A stretch of 64,000 nucleotides of DNA from Amanita rubescens (taxonomy: Eukaryota > Basidiomycota > Agaricomycetes > Agaricales > Amanitaceae), in contig WION01000066.1 of the NCBI GenBank assembly GCA_015039365.1, positions 124,001 through 188,000 on the forward strand, written 5' to 3'. Below the pieces are notes generated by a model. The model was not told where the DNA came from. It worked only from the letters and a program-made list of their open reading frames with translations, and ran no database searches. Both the position numbers and the translations under genes were made by a program. Of the stretch, positions 32,625 to 45,076 are shown one piece after another. Numbering within the stretch: the stretch's first letter is position 1; each line of letters opens with the position of its first letter.

Positions 32625-34100
32625 CTAATATAATTTGCTGTCTGTCTCATCAATTCCGTGCCCACGATTCCACCATTGATAAAAATGCAGCTCATGCAGC
32701 TCGTATGGCCACCAACACCTCAATGACACCCCTAGCGCTTGCAACTGCTCCCGCTCTTCCGCATCCCACTGTGGTGTACCTGCACCATGACAATACTCCA
32801 GCTCTCTTATACCACTCGCCCGAAGCGCCTCAACCAGCGTGGATCCACTCATCGGAAAGTTGCAATTCATAAAAACAAGCCTCTTGAGTGGAATCATCTG
32901 CTGGCATGCAAACCTCTTCAATAATTGGTCATCAAACCCACCACGCAGATAGTCATATTTTATCCCGTGCAATGCAATGCTTTCCAGCTTTGGGAACGGT
33001 GGTCCGCTCCCATCCTCTGAGCCGAACAGAATCCAGTCCCATCCAGTCCGTCTCAAATCCTCCGCCAAAAGTGCCAACCGCCGCACACTTCGACATCGCC
33101 GTGCCAAGCTTCTTAACACAGTTTCCATTGATCTGATCCTTCGATCACTCCAGCCTTCGTCCGAGTCTGACGGCGTGCTTTCAACAGCAGCATCAGGGTC
33201 ACGTGAGTCATCCAAATGTAAATCCTCCAGAACAGGTGCCGCAATGAAAGCAATCAGGTTGTACATTATCCCAGGTACCGACACCGCAAGTCGCTTCAGC
33301 TTCGGCAGCCTTATGTCTTGCAGAATTCCCGACCGGCCCTTGATTGTGCCCCAATCGCTAGACAGACCCACGTCATCAAAGGTGTGCCATAAAAAGTGCT
33401 TAATCCATAATGTCTCCAACTGTGGCATGCAATTGAGGAATGACGCGATGAGTTCTGGGGAAGGAATGTTACTCTCGAGCGCTCCATCAAGAACAAGCGT
33501 GCAAAGGTTTGGAAAGGACGCAGATAGGGGCAACATCGGTACTGAGTCGTAAAAAATGTTCATAAGAAGCTTTTGGATGTTTGGAAACATGGCAGCGGCG
33601 TCTGCGAGCACCAAGTCCAGTCGTGGCCAGACAGCATCCAGCGGGTCAAGTACCTCACTGTCTGACAGGATAGAAAGCAGCTTGAGCGCCGGGAATGCTT
33701 TCGTGTTTGGAAAGACACCATGAACGACAGCCCCCGCCACCATGGCTGTGTCCGTGGTTAACTCGAAACTGTGGATTTGGTCATTATACTCTTCCAAAAC
33801 CTTGCACAACGCAGAGACCTCTGCTGTGTATTCCTCGACGAACGAAAAGGCCACGTGGAGCAGTGCACTCCTCGTACGCAAGATGCGCGTGCGAAGAAAA
33901 TTGGGTCCGTCGTTGGTGAATTGATGAGGATGGAGGTTCACCATCGTCCATAGCCGTGGTGTAGAGAATGCGATAGTAGCGAACAATTTGCAGGTTTCTG
34001 ACACGGCTGCCAGATTCAAGATGTTGCATTTGATTATAATTTCTGTCAGAACTTCGGCGGGCAGGTCGGAGATCTTGAGGCCTAGTACGTTCTTGTCCAT
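32625..34100 (-). CDS. F-box protein with leucine-rich C-terminal part
   Basis: Single-exon gene of 491 codons. Residues about 8-50 form an F-box: LKISDLPAEVLTEII, then NLAAVSETCKLFATIAFSTP and RLWTMVNLH. F-box proteins bind Skp1 and act as substrate receptors of SCF ubiquitin ligases. The rest has irregular leucine-rich repeats such as FPNIQKLLMNI, FPNLCTLVLDG, MPQLETLWIKHF and LPKLKRLAVSV, as in the large mushroom F-box/LRR-like families of unknown target. No intron, frameshift or stop. The lack of introns contrasts with its neighbours and is usual for this family. The target cannot be inferred. Confidence 0.88.
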   Translation of the reverse strand: MDKNVLGLKISDLPAEVLTEIIIKCNILNLAAVSETCKLFATIAFSTPRLWTMVNLHPHQFTNDGPNFLRTRILRTRSALLHVAFSFVEEYTAEVSALCKVLEEYNDQIHSFELTTDTAMVAGAVVHGVFPNTKAFPALKLLSILSDSEVLDPLDAVWPRLDLVLADAAAMFPNIQKLLMNIFYDSVPMLPLSASFPNLCTLVLDGALESNIPSPELIASFLNCMPQLETLWIKHFLWHTFDDVGLSSDWGTIKGRSGILQDIRLPKLKRLAVSVPGIMYNLIAFIAAPVLEDLHLDDSRDPDAAVESTPSDSDEGWSDRRIRSMETVLRSLARRCRSVRRLALLAEDLRRTGWDWILFGSEDGSGPPFPKLESIALHGIKYDYLRGGFDDQLLKRFACQQMIPLKRLVFMNCNFPMSGSTLVEALRASGIRELEYCHGAGTPQWDAEEREQLQALGVSLRCWWPYELHELHFYQWWNRGHGIDETDSKLY

Positions 34101-37100
34101 CGGGTGTAACCGTGTACTGTGTTACGTCACATGTCACATGCTATGATACATTGCCGCTATGGCCGCTTCACACTCCGCTCGGACAGGCTGCGCCCCCTTC
34201 GCCACCGACAAGTCGGTTGTGGGCCACCGCTTCGCGTGGCATGGAGGCCAGGCACTACAGGCTCATATATAGCAGCACATGGGTCATTTGTCAGCATAGG
34301 GGGGCAAGGGCAAACAACAACCTTTTCTTCAGCTGGGGCCAAGTCTCAGGTTGCATCGCCTATCTCGCGAATTGCCGTGCGCTGCATGGCGTTGTATCGC
34401 CGCTGCGTGTAGCCATTGCCTCACCAACGTTTCGTGACCTTTCAGGCCTCGGAACTTTAAAATTTTACAGACTTCTGGCCGCTATGGACCATATTCAGAT
34501 AAATCGCAAACTTGGCCCAACACCTGGCATTACGGCGTCCCATCTAAATTGCTGAGAGTATTCAACCCCGTCACTGGCAAGTCATCTTCCTCATCGTCCT
34601 CATCATCGTATCTCAAAGCAACATCGAACTCATCAAGGCCCATGAACGAGGATACGAACCCAGTAGTATGTCTTTCATTTCCGGAGGTACACTCTGATGA
34701 AGCGGCATTTGGGCATGTTGCCACTTTCCAAGACACAGTATTCACCGATGTGTCAGTCATAATTGTCGATTTGTGGAGGGTCAGCCTCTGAGCAGATTCT
34801 CTAAGATTGAGAACGAGTCTGAATTCGAACAATGAGCTTCATCTTCTATCTCTCGATTGTTTAACTTTACCGGGCTACTAAAACGGTGGAAATCCTAAAT
34901 CGCGTTAGTCGGTCGATTCAGATGCTGGAGCACGATACTAATACTGACATGGTGGCAAAGGGAGCATTTATGGCGCTCAGATCAGGCTGGAATAATAAGC
35001 ATGATACTGGTAGGAATGCAGGAAGCATTTACTATCTTACCGTTGCGAACTAGATTTGAAATGAATTTTGGCATGACAATAATTTAGACACGCACCGCCA
35101 GGAGAAATACGTTGACAAGGTTCACCACAAAAATAACCCTATAAATAAGGTTTAGTATCGGTCACCGATTCGAGCCTGGTAACGTCAAAACGTACATAAA
35201 GTACAGAGTGCCGTCTCGTACGACCAACGTCAACAGAGTAAGATTCTTTCTACTCGAGACGCTCATGAATAATGCTCTTGATAGAGTAAGCAAAAATATA
35301 ACTGTATCAAAAATAAGCGCGGCGATGAACATCGCAGTCAGGCCTGCGAAGCAACAATCACTTCAAGGAGACGAAGACATGTACTTAAACCTCACGTCGT
35401 CCAGTCCCTGGCTCTTCAACTGGAATACATCCGACGAATCCAGCTGGCATTTTCGCTGGGACTCCAGATGGAATAGACCACTAAAGGGCGTCAAAATATT
35501 ACATATCACCCGCAAGAGCTGCCACGTACGCCCATTACTATCAGTTCTCCAAGGTAAACGGGAACAAGTACGGCTAGGATCCACTTTGCTATGCCCGTGT
35601 CGGTATCAGCGAAACGTGAAAATCATCACAGGTCACATACAACGGGAATAGATAGCATGGACTCTCATGACTGTAAACGCTCGTTCGGTGTCTGGTCTTT
35701 AGATTGACTTGAAACGCACCGAGAATGACTGGTTTGTTGTGATCACGATTAAAAGCGGCTACCAGCATTGCAGACCGACGTACCTCCCGTAGTGGCGTTC
35801 GTAATCATGGTAGTGGAGACGGGCAACCATATCCAATTGCGGCAAATTGAACCGGTCCAACGTGGGTCGTGCTCGGCAACCAGGTTGAGTAGAGTGACAA
35901 TCAGAGTGAAATAGCGGAAGGTTATAAACAAGCAAGATGGAATGTTTTTCTTTCGGTTCCAGATATAAACCCGTTCTTGCTACGGGGGTGTTAATTAGTC
36001 GCAGACTTGTCAAATGAGCAAATTAACACACCTCGAATGTGAGAATTTGGTCGTATACCAGCATTACACATGAGGCTAGTACATAGTACTTCGTCGATAC
36101 TCTTTCGAAGGTGATAGTCATGATCAATTCTCACGACAAGCAGAGTTAAGCACTCACAAATGGGAAAAGGCCGTGTCAGAGGTCTGTTGGACATTTTGAG
36201 GCGGAGGGGACATCGACGACATCACTCATTGAGTCGAGCGGTAAGAGGGCGCTAAGTATATATGGGTGATGAAGATCAAGTCACGAATAATAAAAGGTAC
36301 CATGGGGCATGTGGACAGTGAATTTGCATTGAATCCTGGCCAACTCAATGAAGATTAGCTTCGATCTTTAATAGAACGCAGCTAAACGCCACCATCATCT
36401 TGAAAGTGAAATTGGGAACAGGGTCGGCTTCAACCGCGAATACCGCGTGGGTCTGGAGCCCTCAGCATCATATATAGCTTCCAAGACAAAACGTTTACTT
36501 GCCCTTTGTCAGTGGTTGCTGCATAATGACTCGAACGTCGACGGTGATGCTATTCTGAAGTTTGAAGTTGCATGTTCCAGAACGCTCATCACGGTGTCAG
36601 GTTCGCGCCGTGAGAACTCAGATGAGCTTCGCCTCTTTCATCCATGTCATGCTACAACCGTGCTTATTCAGTTTCCTCTCACACTGTTTGGTCCAAGTTA
36701 CCTTCTTCATGATCAGGCCCGTCAAGAATGTGGTGCCACGACAACCAGCCTAAGTCTCTTTAAGCGCTCAGGGTGTTGACTACCGTGCCTAGCAACACCA
36801 CCACAACCGTTGGATACTACTTCAACTTGGAACTAAAAAGTATCAGCGAATCTGATAGTAGGCTTCTATGACTGTTTCTGTAATGTCGTTATTGATGTTG
36901 ATAGATTTAGTGGAACACCTACGCTCGTCCTCCCCGTGCTCCAGACACGCTCGCCTTCATCGTCACTGTAACCTTATACGTAGCCACGCTCGATTGAGGA
37001 CTGGAGAAATCACATACGTCGCTACTCTTATGGGTCTATCCAAACGTTCTGTATTGCAGCAGGGAGTGGCAAAACGTCACGGAACACGACTCACGGTGAA

Positions 37101-37286
37101 CTTCAAAACGACCATATCATTCCCTGTTACCGCCGTAGCCCTGGTAAATCATCACCCCCGCAATTAAGATGAGCATCTCCATGGGTGCCTGGCGGGGCCG
37201 ATCGTGACCGGCAACTTATGACTCGATATATGCTGATTCGATATATAGTCCCCATCTCTCACGTCGAGGACTCGTCACTCAGGGCC
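34101..37286. other. 3.2 kb without a firm gene
   Basis: Several open frames of 80-147 codons occur (34112-34555 plus, 34530-34832 minus, 35208-35651 plus, 36447-36779 plus), but none shows a domain, splice continuation or family resemblance I can defend. The minus frame at 34530-34832 includes an acidic run YDDEDDEEDD. The plus frame at 35208 contains MYLNLTSSSP, which recalls the start of DUF6593 proteins, but the rest does not follow. 35800-36440 is a diverged copy of 31560-31870. TATA-like strings occur at 34265 and 37238; the latter probably belongs to the next gene. Confidence 0.4.
37238..37244 (+). promoter_or_regulatory. TATA-like element before oxidase gene
   Basis: ATATATAG about 45 bp before ATG 37287. 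It decides in favour of this start over in-frame upstream ATGs at about 37185-37220, which would precede or overlap the TATA box. Confidence 0.45.
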
Positions 37287-38899
37287 ATGACTGCGATACA
37301 TGACTTGAAAATACAAGGCTCAATCATAACCCCTTCATCCCCTTCGTATGAAAAGGCCATCGCTCGTGTGTCGGAAGTAGCAGTCCGTCGCGCCGCCTAC
37401 GTCATATACCCAGCGCTCCCCTCGGATATTGTCGAGATCCTCCGTTTCGCGCGCTCCCAGAGCCCTCCACTTGATCTTGCCGTGAAGTGTGGTGGGCACG
37501 ATCCGTCAGGTGCATCATCATCTGAGGGAGGAATCGTCATTGATCTGGCTAGGATCAACCACGTTAAGGTATCTGAAGACAAGAAAACAGTTGCCGTGGG
37601 TGGCGGTGCTTTGTGGGGTGCCATATATGATGAGGTTGAAAAGCATGGCCTTGAAGTTGTAGGTGCCGGCTTTGGGAGCATCGGAGTGGGAGGCTTTACC
37701 GCAGGCGGAGGTTATTCGACAATTTCAAGTCGTCGTGGCTTGGCGCTCGACAACGTCGTCCAAGCAACTGTTGTCCTCGCTAATGGAAGTGTCGTGACGT
37801 GTAGCGCTGAAATTGAAGCCGATCTATTCTGGGCTATCAGAGGTATGTTTGTTCGGATTTAACTTTTAACCTTGCATTTCATGATGACTAGGGGCGGGAA
37901 GCCAATTCGGCATCGTCGTTGAATTCGTGCTAAAAGCATACCGCTCTTATGGGCCAGTTCAAATGGGCATTCTGGCATATCCTGGGACTGAATTACCAAC
38001 TATACTGCAAGCGCTTAGAGTGAGGCTATGTATTGATAGCAAACTTTTCTTGCCTTCTGACGTCAAATAGGAGTTTGTGACGTCGCAACAGCCAGGATCT
38101 AAATTGGTGTTATGCTTTTGTAGAAGACCGCCCAATTATGCCGTGAGTGCAGCTGCATAGCCTAGATCTGTCAAAGTTGAATGATTATTACGTTTTCTAG
38201 CCAAGCCTCGCTATTATACCCTATATTGAGGGATCTACCGAGAAGGCAGAACAGATTTTATCCCCTTTCCGCATGCGTCTTCAACCTGTGTTCCAAAGCA
38301 TGGAGACGGTGCCAGGATTGGCCGCTTTCGCCCACGCGAATGATCATTCGTTTGAAAGTATGACCGGTCCGCGCCGTTTTGTTACATGCCAGGCGTCGTT
38401 CGTTGACTTGTGGGACGACGTCGTTACCGCAATTTATGATGACTGGGTCTCCTTCACCAGCACCGAGGAACGCAAGACAGGGACACTTCTATGGGAATTC
38501 GGATGTCCTAAGAAAATTGCCGAGGTGGCGGTGGAAGCCACGGCCTTTCCGACTAGGGTACCGCATTACTACGTAGTAATCACAAGCAGGTACGTGTAAG
38601 GTTGTTGGATGTTATCAGCCTTATTAATATCTTCAATGATGACGAGCAGTCATTCTTCTCCCCAGGATGACCCCGCTGCGTACGAATGGGTAGCCAAAAC
38701 CTCGAGTTATATCAAGAAGGCAAATGTTGATAAAACAGGAACCAGCGTTCCAACACCAGCATACACTGCTCTGCAAAGCCACGAGGATGTTGCTGATGTC
38801 TATGGGAGAAACTATTCCAGACTGAGGAGGCTGAAAGCCAAGTACGATCCTGAAAAGGTTTGGAACAAAGGGTATACCATATCACCAGACTTTGAGTAG
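37287..38899 (+). CDS. FAD-linked oxidoreductase, BBE-like
   Basis: Flavoprotein of the berberine-bridge-enzyme-like family (FAD_binding_4 plus BBE domains), about 480 residues in five or so exons. The N-terminal domain shows RRAAYVIYPALPSDIVEILR, the flavin-linking region VKCGGHDPSGASSSEGG (the His is the usual covalent FAD site), TVAVGGGALWGAIYDEVEKH and GVGGFTAGGGYSTISSRRG. After introns near 37843, 38031 and 38143, AGSQFGIVVEF and the substrate domain follow. The last exon ends with the BBE motif YGRNYSRLRRLKAKYDPEKVW and stop at 38899. No signal peptide is visible from this start, so it may be intracellular, unlike many secreted relatives. Such enzymes oxidise sugars, alcohols or secondary metabolites; the substrate is unknown. 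Confidence 0.85.
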
Positions 38900-40712
38900 T
38901 TCAATTCTCATAAGCTTATCCATGATGAGCCATGATCTAAATTTAAACGTAGCGTTTGACCTCCGTCACCCGTGCATGCGCGCTGGAAGTGTTGTTGGAA
39001 ACTTGCCTGCAAGGCGATGAAATCCGAGTCAGCTCATCAGGTTCCCACTTGCACGTTTGATCGCAGTTTTTTGCAGCCCCTTAAGCGTGTTTTCCTTCCA
39101 TATGGAGGAACCTGAGTGTCACCTGCACTTTTCTAGATGTCGCTCTCCGTACATGTCCCTGAGAAAACGGGATTCGGTATAGGCATCCAGTAGAATGGCG
39201 GTACAACAATGGTTCAACGTTCAACCACAGGTAGGACCCGTGCGAATACCCTAGGAGGTTGGAATCCAGATTCGGAAATTTTTGGTCAAAATTTGGTTGG
39301 AGGTCTGAGGCGTGTTCGGAAATTTTGATTCATTTTTGTCCTGATCTATGAGGTCGGATTCGGATTTTTTCGAGGTCCTGATCAGATGGTCTAAATCGGC
39401 AGTTCGGAGAAAAGCATGTTTGGTCTAACTGCTATGCCAGGGCACCTGGGTATTGCGGTCATACTCACGCGTTTGGGTTCGATTCCCAACGGAAGTACTT
39501 TTTCTACTTGCCTGTACTACTCGCCTGTACTATCACCCGTCGTGATCATAGTAGCGCATGAGTCATATTTATTGAAATTCTCTTTTTTTCGTTGCGTGAT
39601 CGCACCCCCAAGGCAGCTCAGCACCAAGAATGGCATCTAATCTCTTCGATCCTACCCTTTGGATTGGACAGGGGAAGAAATACATTGTCGAACAATTACC
39701 AGACTACGTCATAGACAGGAAATGTGATCTCCTAAACTTACCACAAGATGCCGAAGACTGTCTACTGTCAGCGGCTCACTGATCTTCTCAAACGAGACAG
39801 AAAGGACAGCCTTGCTACGAGTATCCGAGTTTGCTCACATCTATTCTTACCAATTCCTCTTTCTTGTAGCTGCCAGTGTTCTCTCAGACTCAGACGAGAT
39901 AATCTTAGCGGCGGCAGATGGTGGATACTTTCACCTATTGTCGCAGCAGACTGCAGGCTCTAGGATTGGCAATGAAGCAGTTCCGCAAGCGAAACCAATC
40001 AGATGAATAGTTGCAACTACCCGTAGAAATCTCATTTATATCTTACCCAAACCATTACAATAGTCTTCTAATACATAAAAAACAAATCTACGAGGGTTAA
40101 CAGAGCAAAATTTGGGTGTTTTGACGCGGGCGAGGTCGGAATTGGAGTTCGGAAATTTCACCCAGCCTCAACAGGAGGTCTGAGGCCAGGTTCGGAAATT
40201 TTCGTCCAAAACCCAGATTTTCGGTTCGGATTTTTGGTCCCAAAAGTTGGGATTTTTGATTCCTACCTCCAGGGGTATTCTCATGGGTCCTCCACAGGTC
40301 CACGACCAACGTTGAGGGAACATTTCACGTAGTTGGGACGTCGGTAACTGCCGTAAAACGTCGGCCAAACCGGAACAAAGAAATATGCATCCGTCGTCAT
40401 CTGATGCTAGACTAGCTATACGGCGTTGGACATTCCTGAGCCACTCCTGCGCCGTAGTGCCGAAGAGCAGCGAGACACGTCAGTATCAAACTCAGCCGGG
40501 CTCCAAGTGAGCATGACTAGCTGGCCGACGTGACGAAACCTTGTTGACAACTACGGGCCACCCGCAAAAGATTTTTTGCAAATTTGTCGATATAAAATGA
40601 TTGATATAGGCCCGACATGACTCATCATGATTATTGTCGCTTTTCCCGGCCTCCCGTATGCTTGGCTTAAGTAGCTCTGCTACGAGCCTACGACAGCCCA
40701 TAGTAACCATCC
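38900..40712. repeat. repeat-rich element with tRNA-like B box
   Basis: Between about 39230 and 40310 the motif ttcggaaattt occurs at least four times, twice at each end, paired with ggaggtctgaggc in the same orientation. The outer ends are also partly inverted copies of each other: taggacccgtgcgaatacc near 39230 and its complement near 40290. Inside, 39462-39500 has a perfect tRNA-type T arm (TTGGG, loop TTCGATT, CCCAA) followed by a T run, but no matching acceptor stem, so it is not a tRNA gene. An open frame at 39690-40005 may be a gene remnant. The rest shows nothing. Confidence 0.45.
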
Positions 40713-42770
40713 ATGGACGCAAAGATCACCTTTGTCTTTGCGGTCGCCATTTTGTTCTCGTGTTTTTTGTCCGCTTGGAAAAAGCATAGGAAGGTACGCA
40801 TAGGCCCTTCTTATGCAGTGAAAATCGTCATCTGTAGCTAAATCATGCTTGCAGTTGAGCGGAATTCCGACTATCGGTCCCTCTGGAATCCTGGGTTCGT
40901 ACATAGGTGCTTTACGATTTCTGCGAGATGGAAGAGCAATGGTGCAGGAGGGCTACGACAAGGTGAGTATGTATAAATGCCGATGACGCGTTTTGGACCA
41001 TCATTCACAGTATCGTGGATCTATCTTCAAAATACCCATGATGACACAATGGATGGTTGTTGTCACTGGTCCTCAATTGTTCGAAGATGTTCGAAAAGCA
41101 TCTGACGACGAACTTTCGTTCCTAGACGCCGCTGCCGAGGTAATGTATCTTGCACATCCATGCGATGTTTATTTGCTGATGGCTGTGTAGATGATCCATA
41201 CCGACCTTCTTCTTGGACGCGAGACGCATGAAGATACTTCTCATATCGACGTCGTTAGGTCACATCTTACACGAAATATTGCCGCCCGGTTTTCGGATGT
41301 TCAAGACGAGATCGCTGCTGCCTTTCCCGAATACATACCTACCAAAGGAAACGGTACGCGCATTTGATTCTCACAGAGAATGACTGCTGACTATCATCAG
41401 AATGGACAACCGTTACCGCGCGCAAGACCATTTTAGGTATCGTGTGTAGGGCAGTCAATAGGATGCTCGTCGGGTTACCTTTATGTGAGTACCGTCCGTG
41501 ACTGAACATCCGGACATGCCTCACGTTTCGTAGGTCGTGATCCTGATTACAGGTTATTAAATGAGAACTTTACTGTTGACATAGTGATCGCGGCGAGCAT
41601 TATCAACATGTTTCCAATCTCCCTCAGGCAGTCAGTAGTTCCTCTTCTAAATACGATTAGCATTCTAACCTCTCGCAGCATTGTTGCTAAGTTCTTACGG
41701 AAGGTTCCAAACGGTATTAAGCGTGGAATACAGCACCTACAACCTTTGATCGAGGAACGCATCAAACAAGAGGCGCAATATGGCAAAGATTGGCCAGACA
41801 AACCAGTCAGTACTTATTCAACGTCGCATTCGAAAAAATTCACACTCTACTAAAGAACGATGCAATAAGTTGGCTATTAGACGTTGCGAAAGAACCACAC
41901 AGGCGGAGTAGCAAGAACTTGACCATCCGCATATTGCTTCTGAATTTTGTAGCTATTCATACTACAACGATGGTATGTAAATCTCTGGCTCGAGCGGACA
42001 AAAACATTCATATGCATTATCAGGCTGTCACCACTGCACTTTTTTACCTGGCTACCCATCCTGAATATGTGCAACCGATGCGTGAAGAAGTTGAGACTGT
42101 TATAAATGCAGATGGTTGGACGAAAGCTGCCGTCGGAAGACTATCGAAAGTGGATAGTTTCCTGAAAGAGTCGCAACGATTATCTGGGGGAGGACTCCGT
42201 ATGTTTCGCACTTCGCCCGCTACCGCTTTCTTTTCTCACCTCTAGCTGTTAAGTTACCGTGACGCGCAAAGCAGTGAAAGATTTCACGTTTTCGAACGGG
42301 ATGACGATCCCCGCGGGATCTCTGATCAGTGTTCCTCATCGTTGTGTCCACCAAGATGCAGTTCGTGTTCGATTTACCAGGTTTTTAAACATTTGGAACA
42401 TTTTTGTCTAGGAAAACTATCCAGATCCCGACATCTTCGACGGGTTTCGATTTGCGAAGAAGCGCGAACAGGAAGGGGAAAGCACAAAACATGGAATGGC
42501 AACACCGACACCCGATTTCATGGTTTTTGGCCACGGTCGCCATGCATGGTACAAATTACCGCTTGATAACAGGCACCGTCTGATATGCTAACTGAATCTA
42601 GCCCTGGCCGATTTTTCGCCGCTAACGAGATCAAGGCTATGCTTGCGTACATTCTGTTGAACTACGACGTTAAAATGGCGAATGACCGCGGACTTCCAGC
42701 TGAATGGTGGTTTGGATCCAATTCTTCACCGGATCCTACAGCAGAGGTGATGTTCCGCAAGCGGGTATGA
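40713..42770 (+). CDS. cytochrome P450 monooxygenase, copy 2
   Basis: Paralogue of the P450 at 1660-3746, inverted and 37 kb away, with the same intron positions and about 500 residues. It starts at ATG 40713 with a hydrophobic anchor (TFVFAVAILFSCFLSAWKK), then IPTIGPSGILGSYIGALRF, FPEYIPTKGN, LCRDPDYRLLNENFTVDI, FLRKVPNGIKRG, the I-helix-side NFVAIHTTTM, the ExxR helix FLKESQR, and the haem loop FGHGRHACPGRFFA. The axial Cys codon is split by the intron at 42549-42601. All joins hold the frame to TGA 42768. Both copies look functional. Divergence between them appears well above that of the DUF89 copies, so the duplication is older. Confidence 0.87.
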
Positions 42771-43678
42771 GGTTCATCTTAACCTAGAGTGTAGTCGCGC
42801 TCCATATGTACGCTTACGTGATTACGTGACCGCTTGTAACTCAGGCTCTTCATTAATTCACCAGCGCGCAAGGCGGACATAATACTTTGTAGCCTGATTT
42901 CCGACTGCTTGTGTCTTACCTTTCAATGCCGTACGACCTAATGCTAGTAACTGAAATATCACTTAAACCAATCATAGGACCAGTTATGGGACTCAAGTAT
43001 GCGACATTCAATGTTAGTTTTGTTTTTTCGATCCTATCGGATTATGGGTTAGAAAACAATTTCCTTCGTCTGGACTTGGTTCCTGTTGCATGTTGTCCCT
43101 GAACCTCGATTTTTGAGCTTCAGCAAGGCATACTTCACTTGAATTGTATTGGAACTAGCACCAGCAACTGATCGGCATCTGATCCAGCCCCCTAATGCTG
43201 TGCAAGGCAATTCTTGAACATAAACCCTGTCGCAGACGCACAGCAATAACTTTATTTCGCAAGACTGTCATTCGGGGCATCCAACATGAGTTTGTAATCA
43301 CCGTGACACATTGCCTCATGGACCAATATCCGCGTTGCAAACGTGCTTCAGGCCCTCCTTGTCCGCGATGAGCGATGGTGGATTGCATGTCAGCGGCAGC
43401 GTCGGTCGTAGCGCTGGCTGCACGTATCGGAAATTTTCATCATGAAAGTGTGCGCTCCGCCCGTTGAAACATCGTCATTGAGCGAAAACGGCGGAGAGAC
43501 ACATGCTGCACGGTCAACCAATACCGGTGACACAGTATATCCCACTCGTGTCGATAGGCAATGTCCTTTCCCCGATGTTAGAGTCGTGTTTGGTAATATA
43601 ATAAATTCCATTCCTCGCCCTACCGTTTCGCCACTAGCCAGCACAGGAAATGGGAAATATACACAACGGTCTGCGAGG
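42771..43678. other. intergenic
   Basis: Open frames of 60-84 codons occur on both strands (43390-43684 is open on both), without recognisable domain. No gene is supported. Confidence 0.4.
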
Positions 43679-43685
43679 GTATAAA
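43679..43685 (+). promoter_or_regulatory. TATA box before dsRBD gene 7
   Basis: TATAAAA in gagggtataaaagatggc, about 80 bp upstream of ATG 43762. Confidence 0.55.
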
Positions 43686-43761
43686 AGATGGCATACCTGA
43701 GAGAACATCAACACGCGACATATCTACCCTTGAGCACTCGGATACGAAGAGAAATCTTGAC

Positions 43762-44107
43762 ATGGACAATACACAAAGTGAGTGATCCTCTTTCTCAGGC
43801 TTTCCGGGCCTGACAAGCGATTCAAGCATGGCGAACCGTCTTGCACAACCGCTGCAGGAATCGTGCTAGACCCACCTATTCCCAGAAATCATACCAAGGC
43901 CCAGATCATAATCCCGTCTATACGTTTGATGTTCAAAGTAGGCCCTATACCCATTGACTTGAGGACGACGCTGAAAACTTGACTTTGTCAGTAAATGGAA
44001 CAACTTGGGGAACAGGAATTGGCCGTAGTATGGCGTCGGCAATGGATGCAGCAGCACGAAAAGCTTTAGAGTTCGGAGAGCGAACAGGGGCCTTTGACAA
44101 GCTTTGA
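43762..44107 (+). CDS. stand-alone dsRBD protein 7 (canonical type)
   Basis: About 83 residues. Leader MDNTQ, then after an intron ending TTCAAG: TWRTVLHNRCRNRARPTYSQ, then SYQGPDHNPVYTFDVQ, the shared phase-1 intron (GTAGGC to TGTCAG), and NGTTWGTGIGRSMASAMDA with AARKALEF, stop 44105-44107. Unlike the others it keeps the textbook GPxH loop (GPDH) that enters the dsRNA minor groove. Conversely, its helix 2 has lost the lysine pair (RSMASA in place of SKKEAK). It thus shows the opposite pattern of loss from genes 1, 3 and 6. Confidence 0.78.
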
Positions 44108-45076
44108 GTAGGAAGTTGAACTTCCTTCGGCACGAAACCAAGTTGTACACTTTTTCCTCCCTAGAATTTTAGATGACAATAGATGCCGGAACGTAGACTA
44201 GACGAGGGGTAACTGTGAATGTATACGTACGTAGATCTCATTGGCCAAGCAGATAAACATCGTGGGATGTTCGCTGAATGGGAATGACAAGTAATATGAT
44301 GTTCAGAAAGTGGAAGCATTAAGGGCGGATGTCACTTGGAGAAAACGTTTCTAAAACCTACGAGGATGATAAGCAGAGGCTGTGCCGTGTCCTTGCCGAA
44401 GTGGATACTGTGATTTACCACGGTATGACAGGCTCCATCGTATCAACGCTGGACGTGGGTAAGTAAGTCCCGGAAGGCCGAATCGAGATTCGAGAGGGAG
44501 GCCAACGCATCGTAAGTATGAGCGATTGACATGTGTTCCGTTGCTATCACATCAGCCATGAACTTGGCATTACATCAGTATAGGCATCGCTGTCGTATTT
44601 AGCAATGGCAGAAGGATGGTGCATGCCTCCAAGAAGCTGCACACGTGTTGTCGAAAATGAAGTCATCAATAAGCACGCGATTCCAATGCGCGGCTGCACC
44701 AAGGATTATTACCTGTTTTTATATAACACCGCCGAACGCCCACGCTGGTGGGCGATTCCCTCGGCCTCCGAGAGGCGCTTATCCTGAACGTGGTATATCA
44801 TTCCCTCGCCATATCGTTGTAAAATGACTAGCATGTTCCAGAAACCATATAACCTAGCGGAGACGAAGAAGCCAAAAATGGAGGTCAAGTGGACATAAAT
44901 GATACCGTATACCCCTCATTCTTATGATCTACAACTGTCATTGTCAATACTAAAATCGCTCGAATCCTTAAAATAGTGCGTTCCTGTTTAATTTTGCTGA
45001 TAAAGTTTTCCGATACGACCTTAATAAATCGCGTCGGGACTGTAAAAGCCGACTTCCAAGTGGCCCCCCGGGAAAG
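44108..45076. other. intergenic, no supported gene
   Basis: Short open frames at 44320-44470, 44605-44827 and 44885-45154 (minus) have no family resemblance. None joins by splicing into a longer frame that I could find. Confidence 0.4.

Noticed and set aside
39462..39500. tRNA gene with B box ggttcgattcc
   Set aside because: The T arm is perfect, but no 5' strand complementary to the 3' acceptor side exists in the preceding 100 bases; kept only as a tRNA-like part of a repeat.
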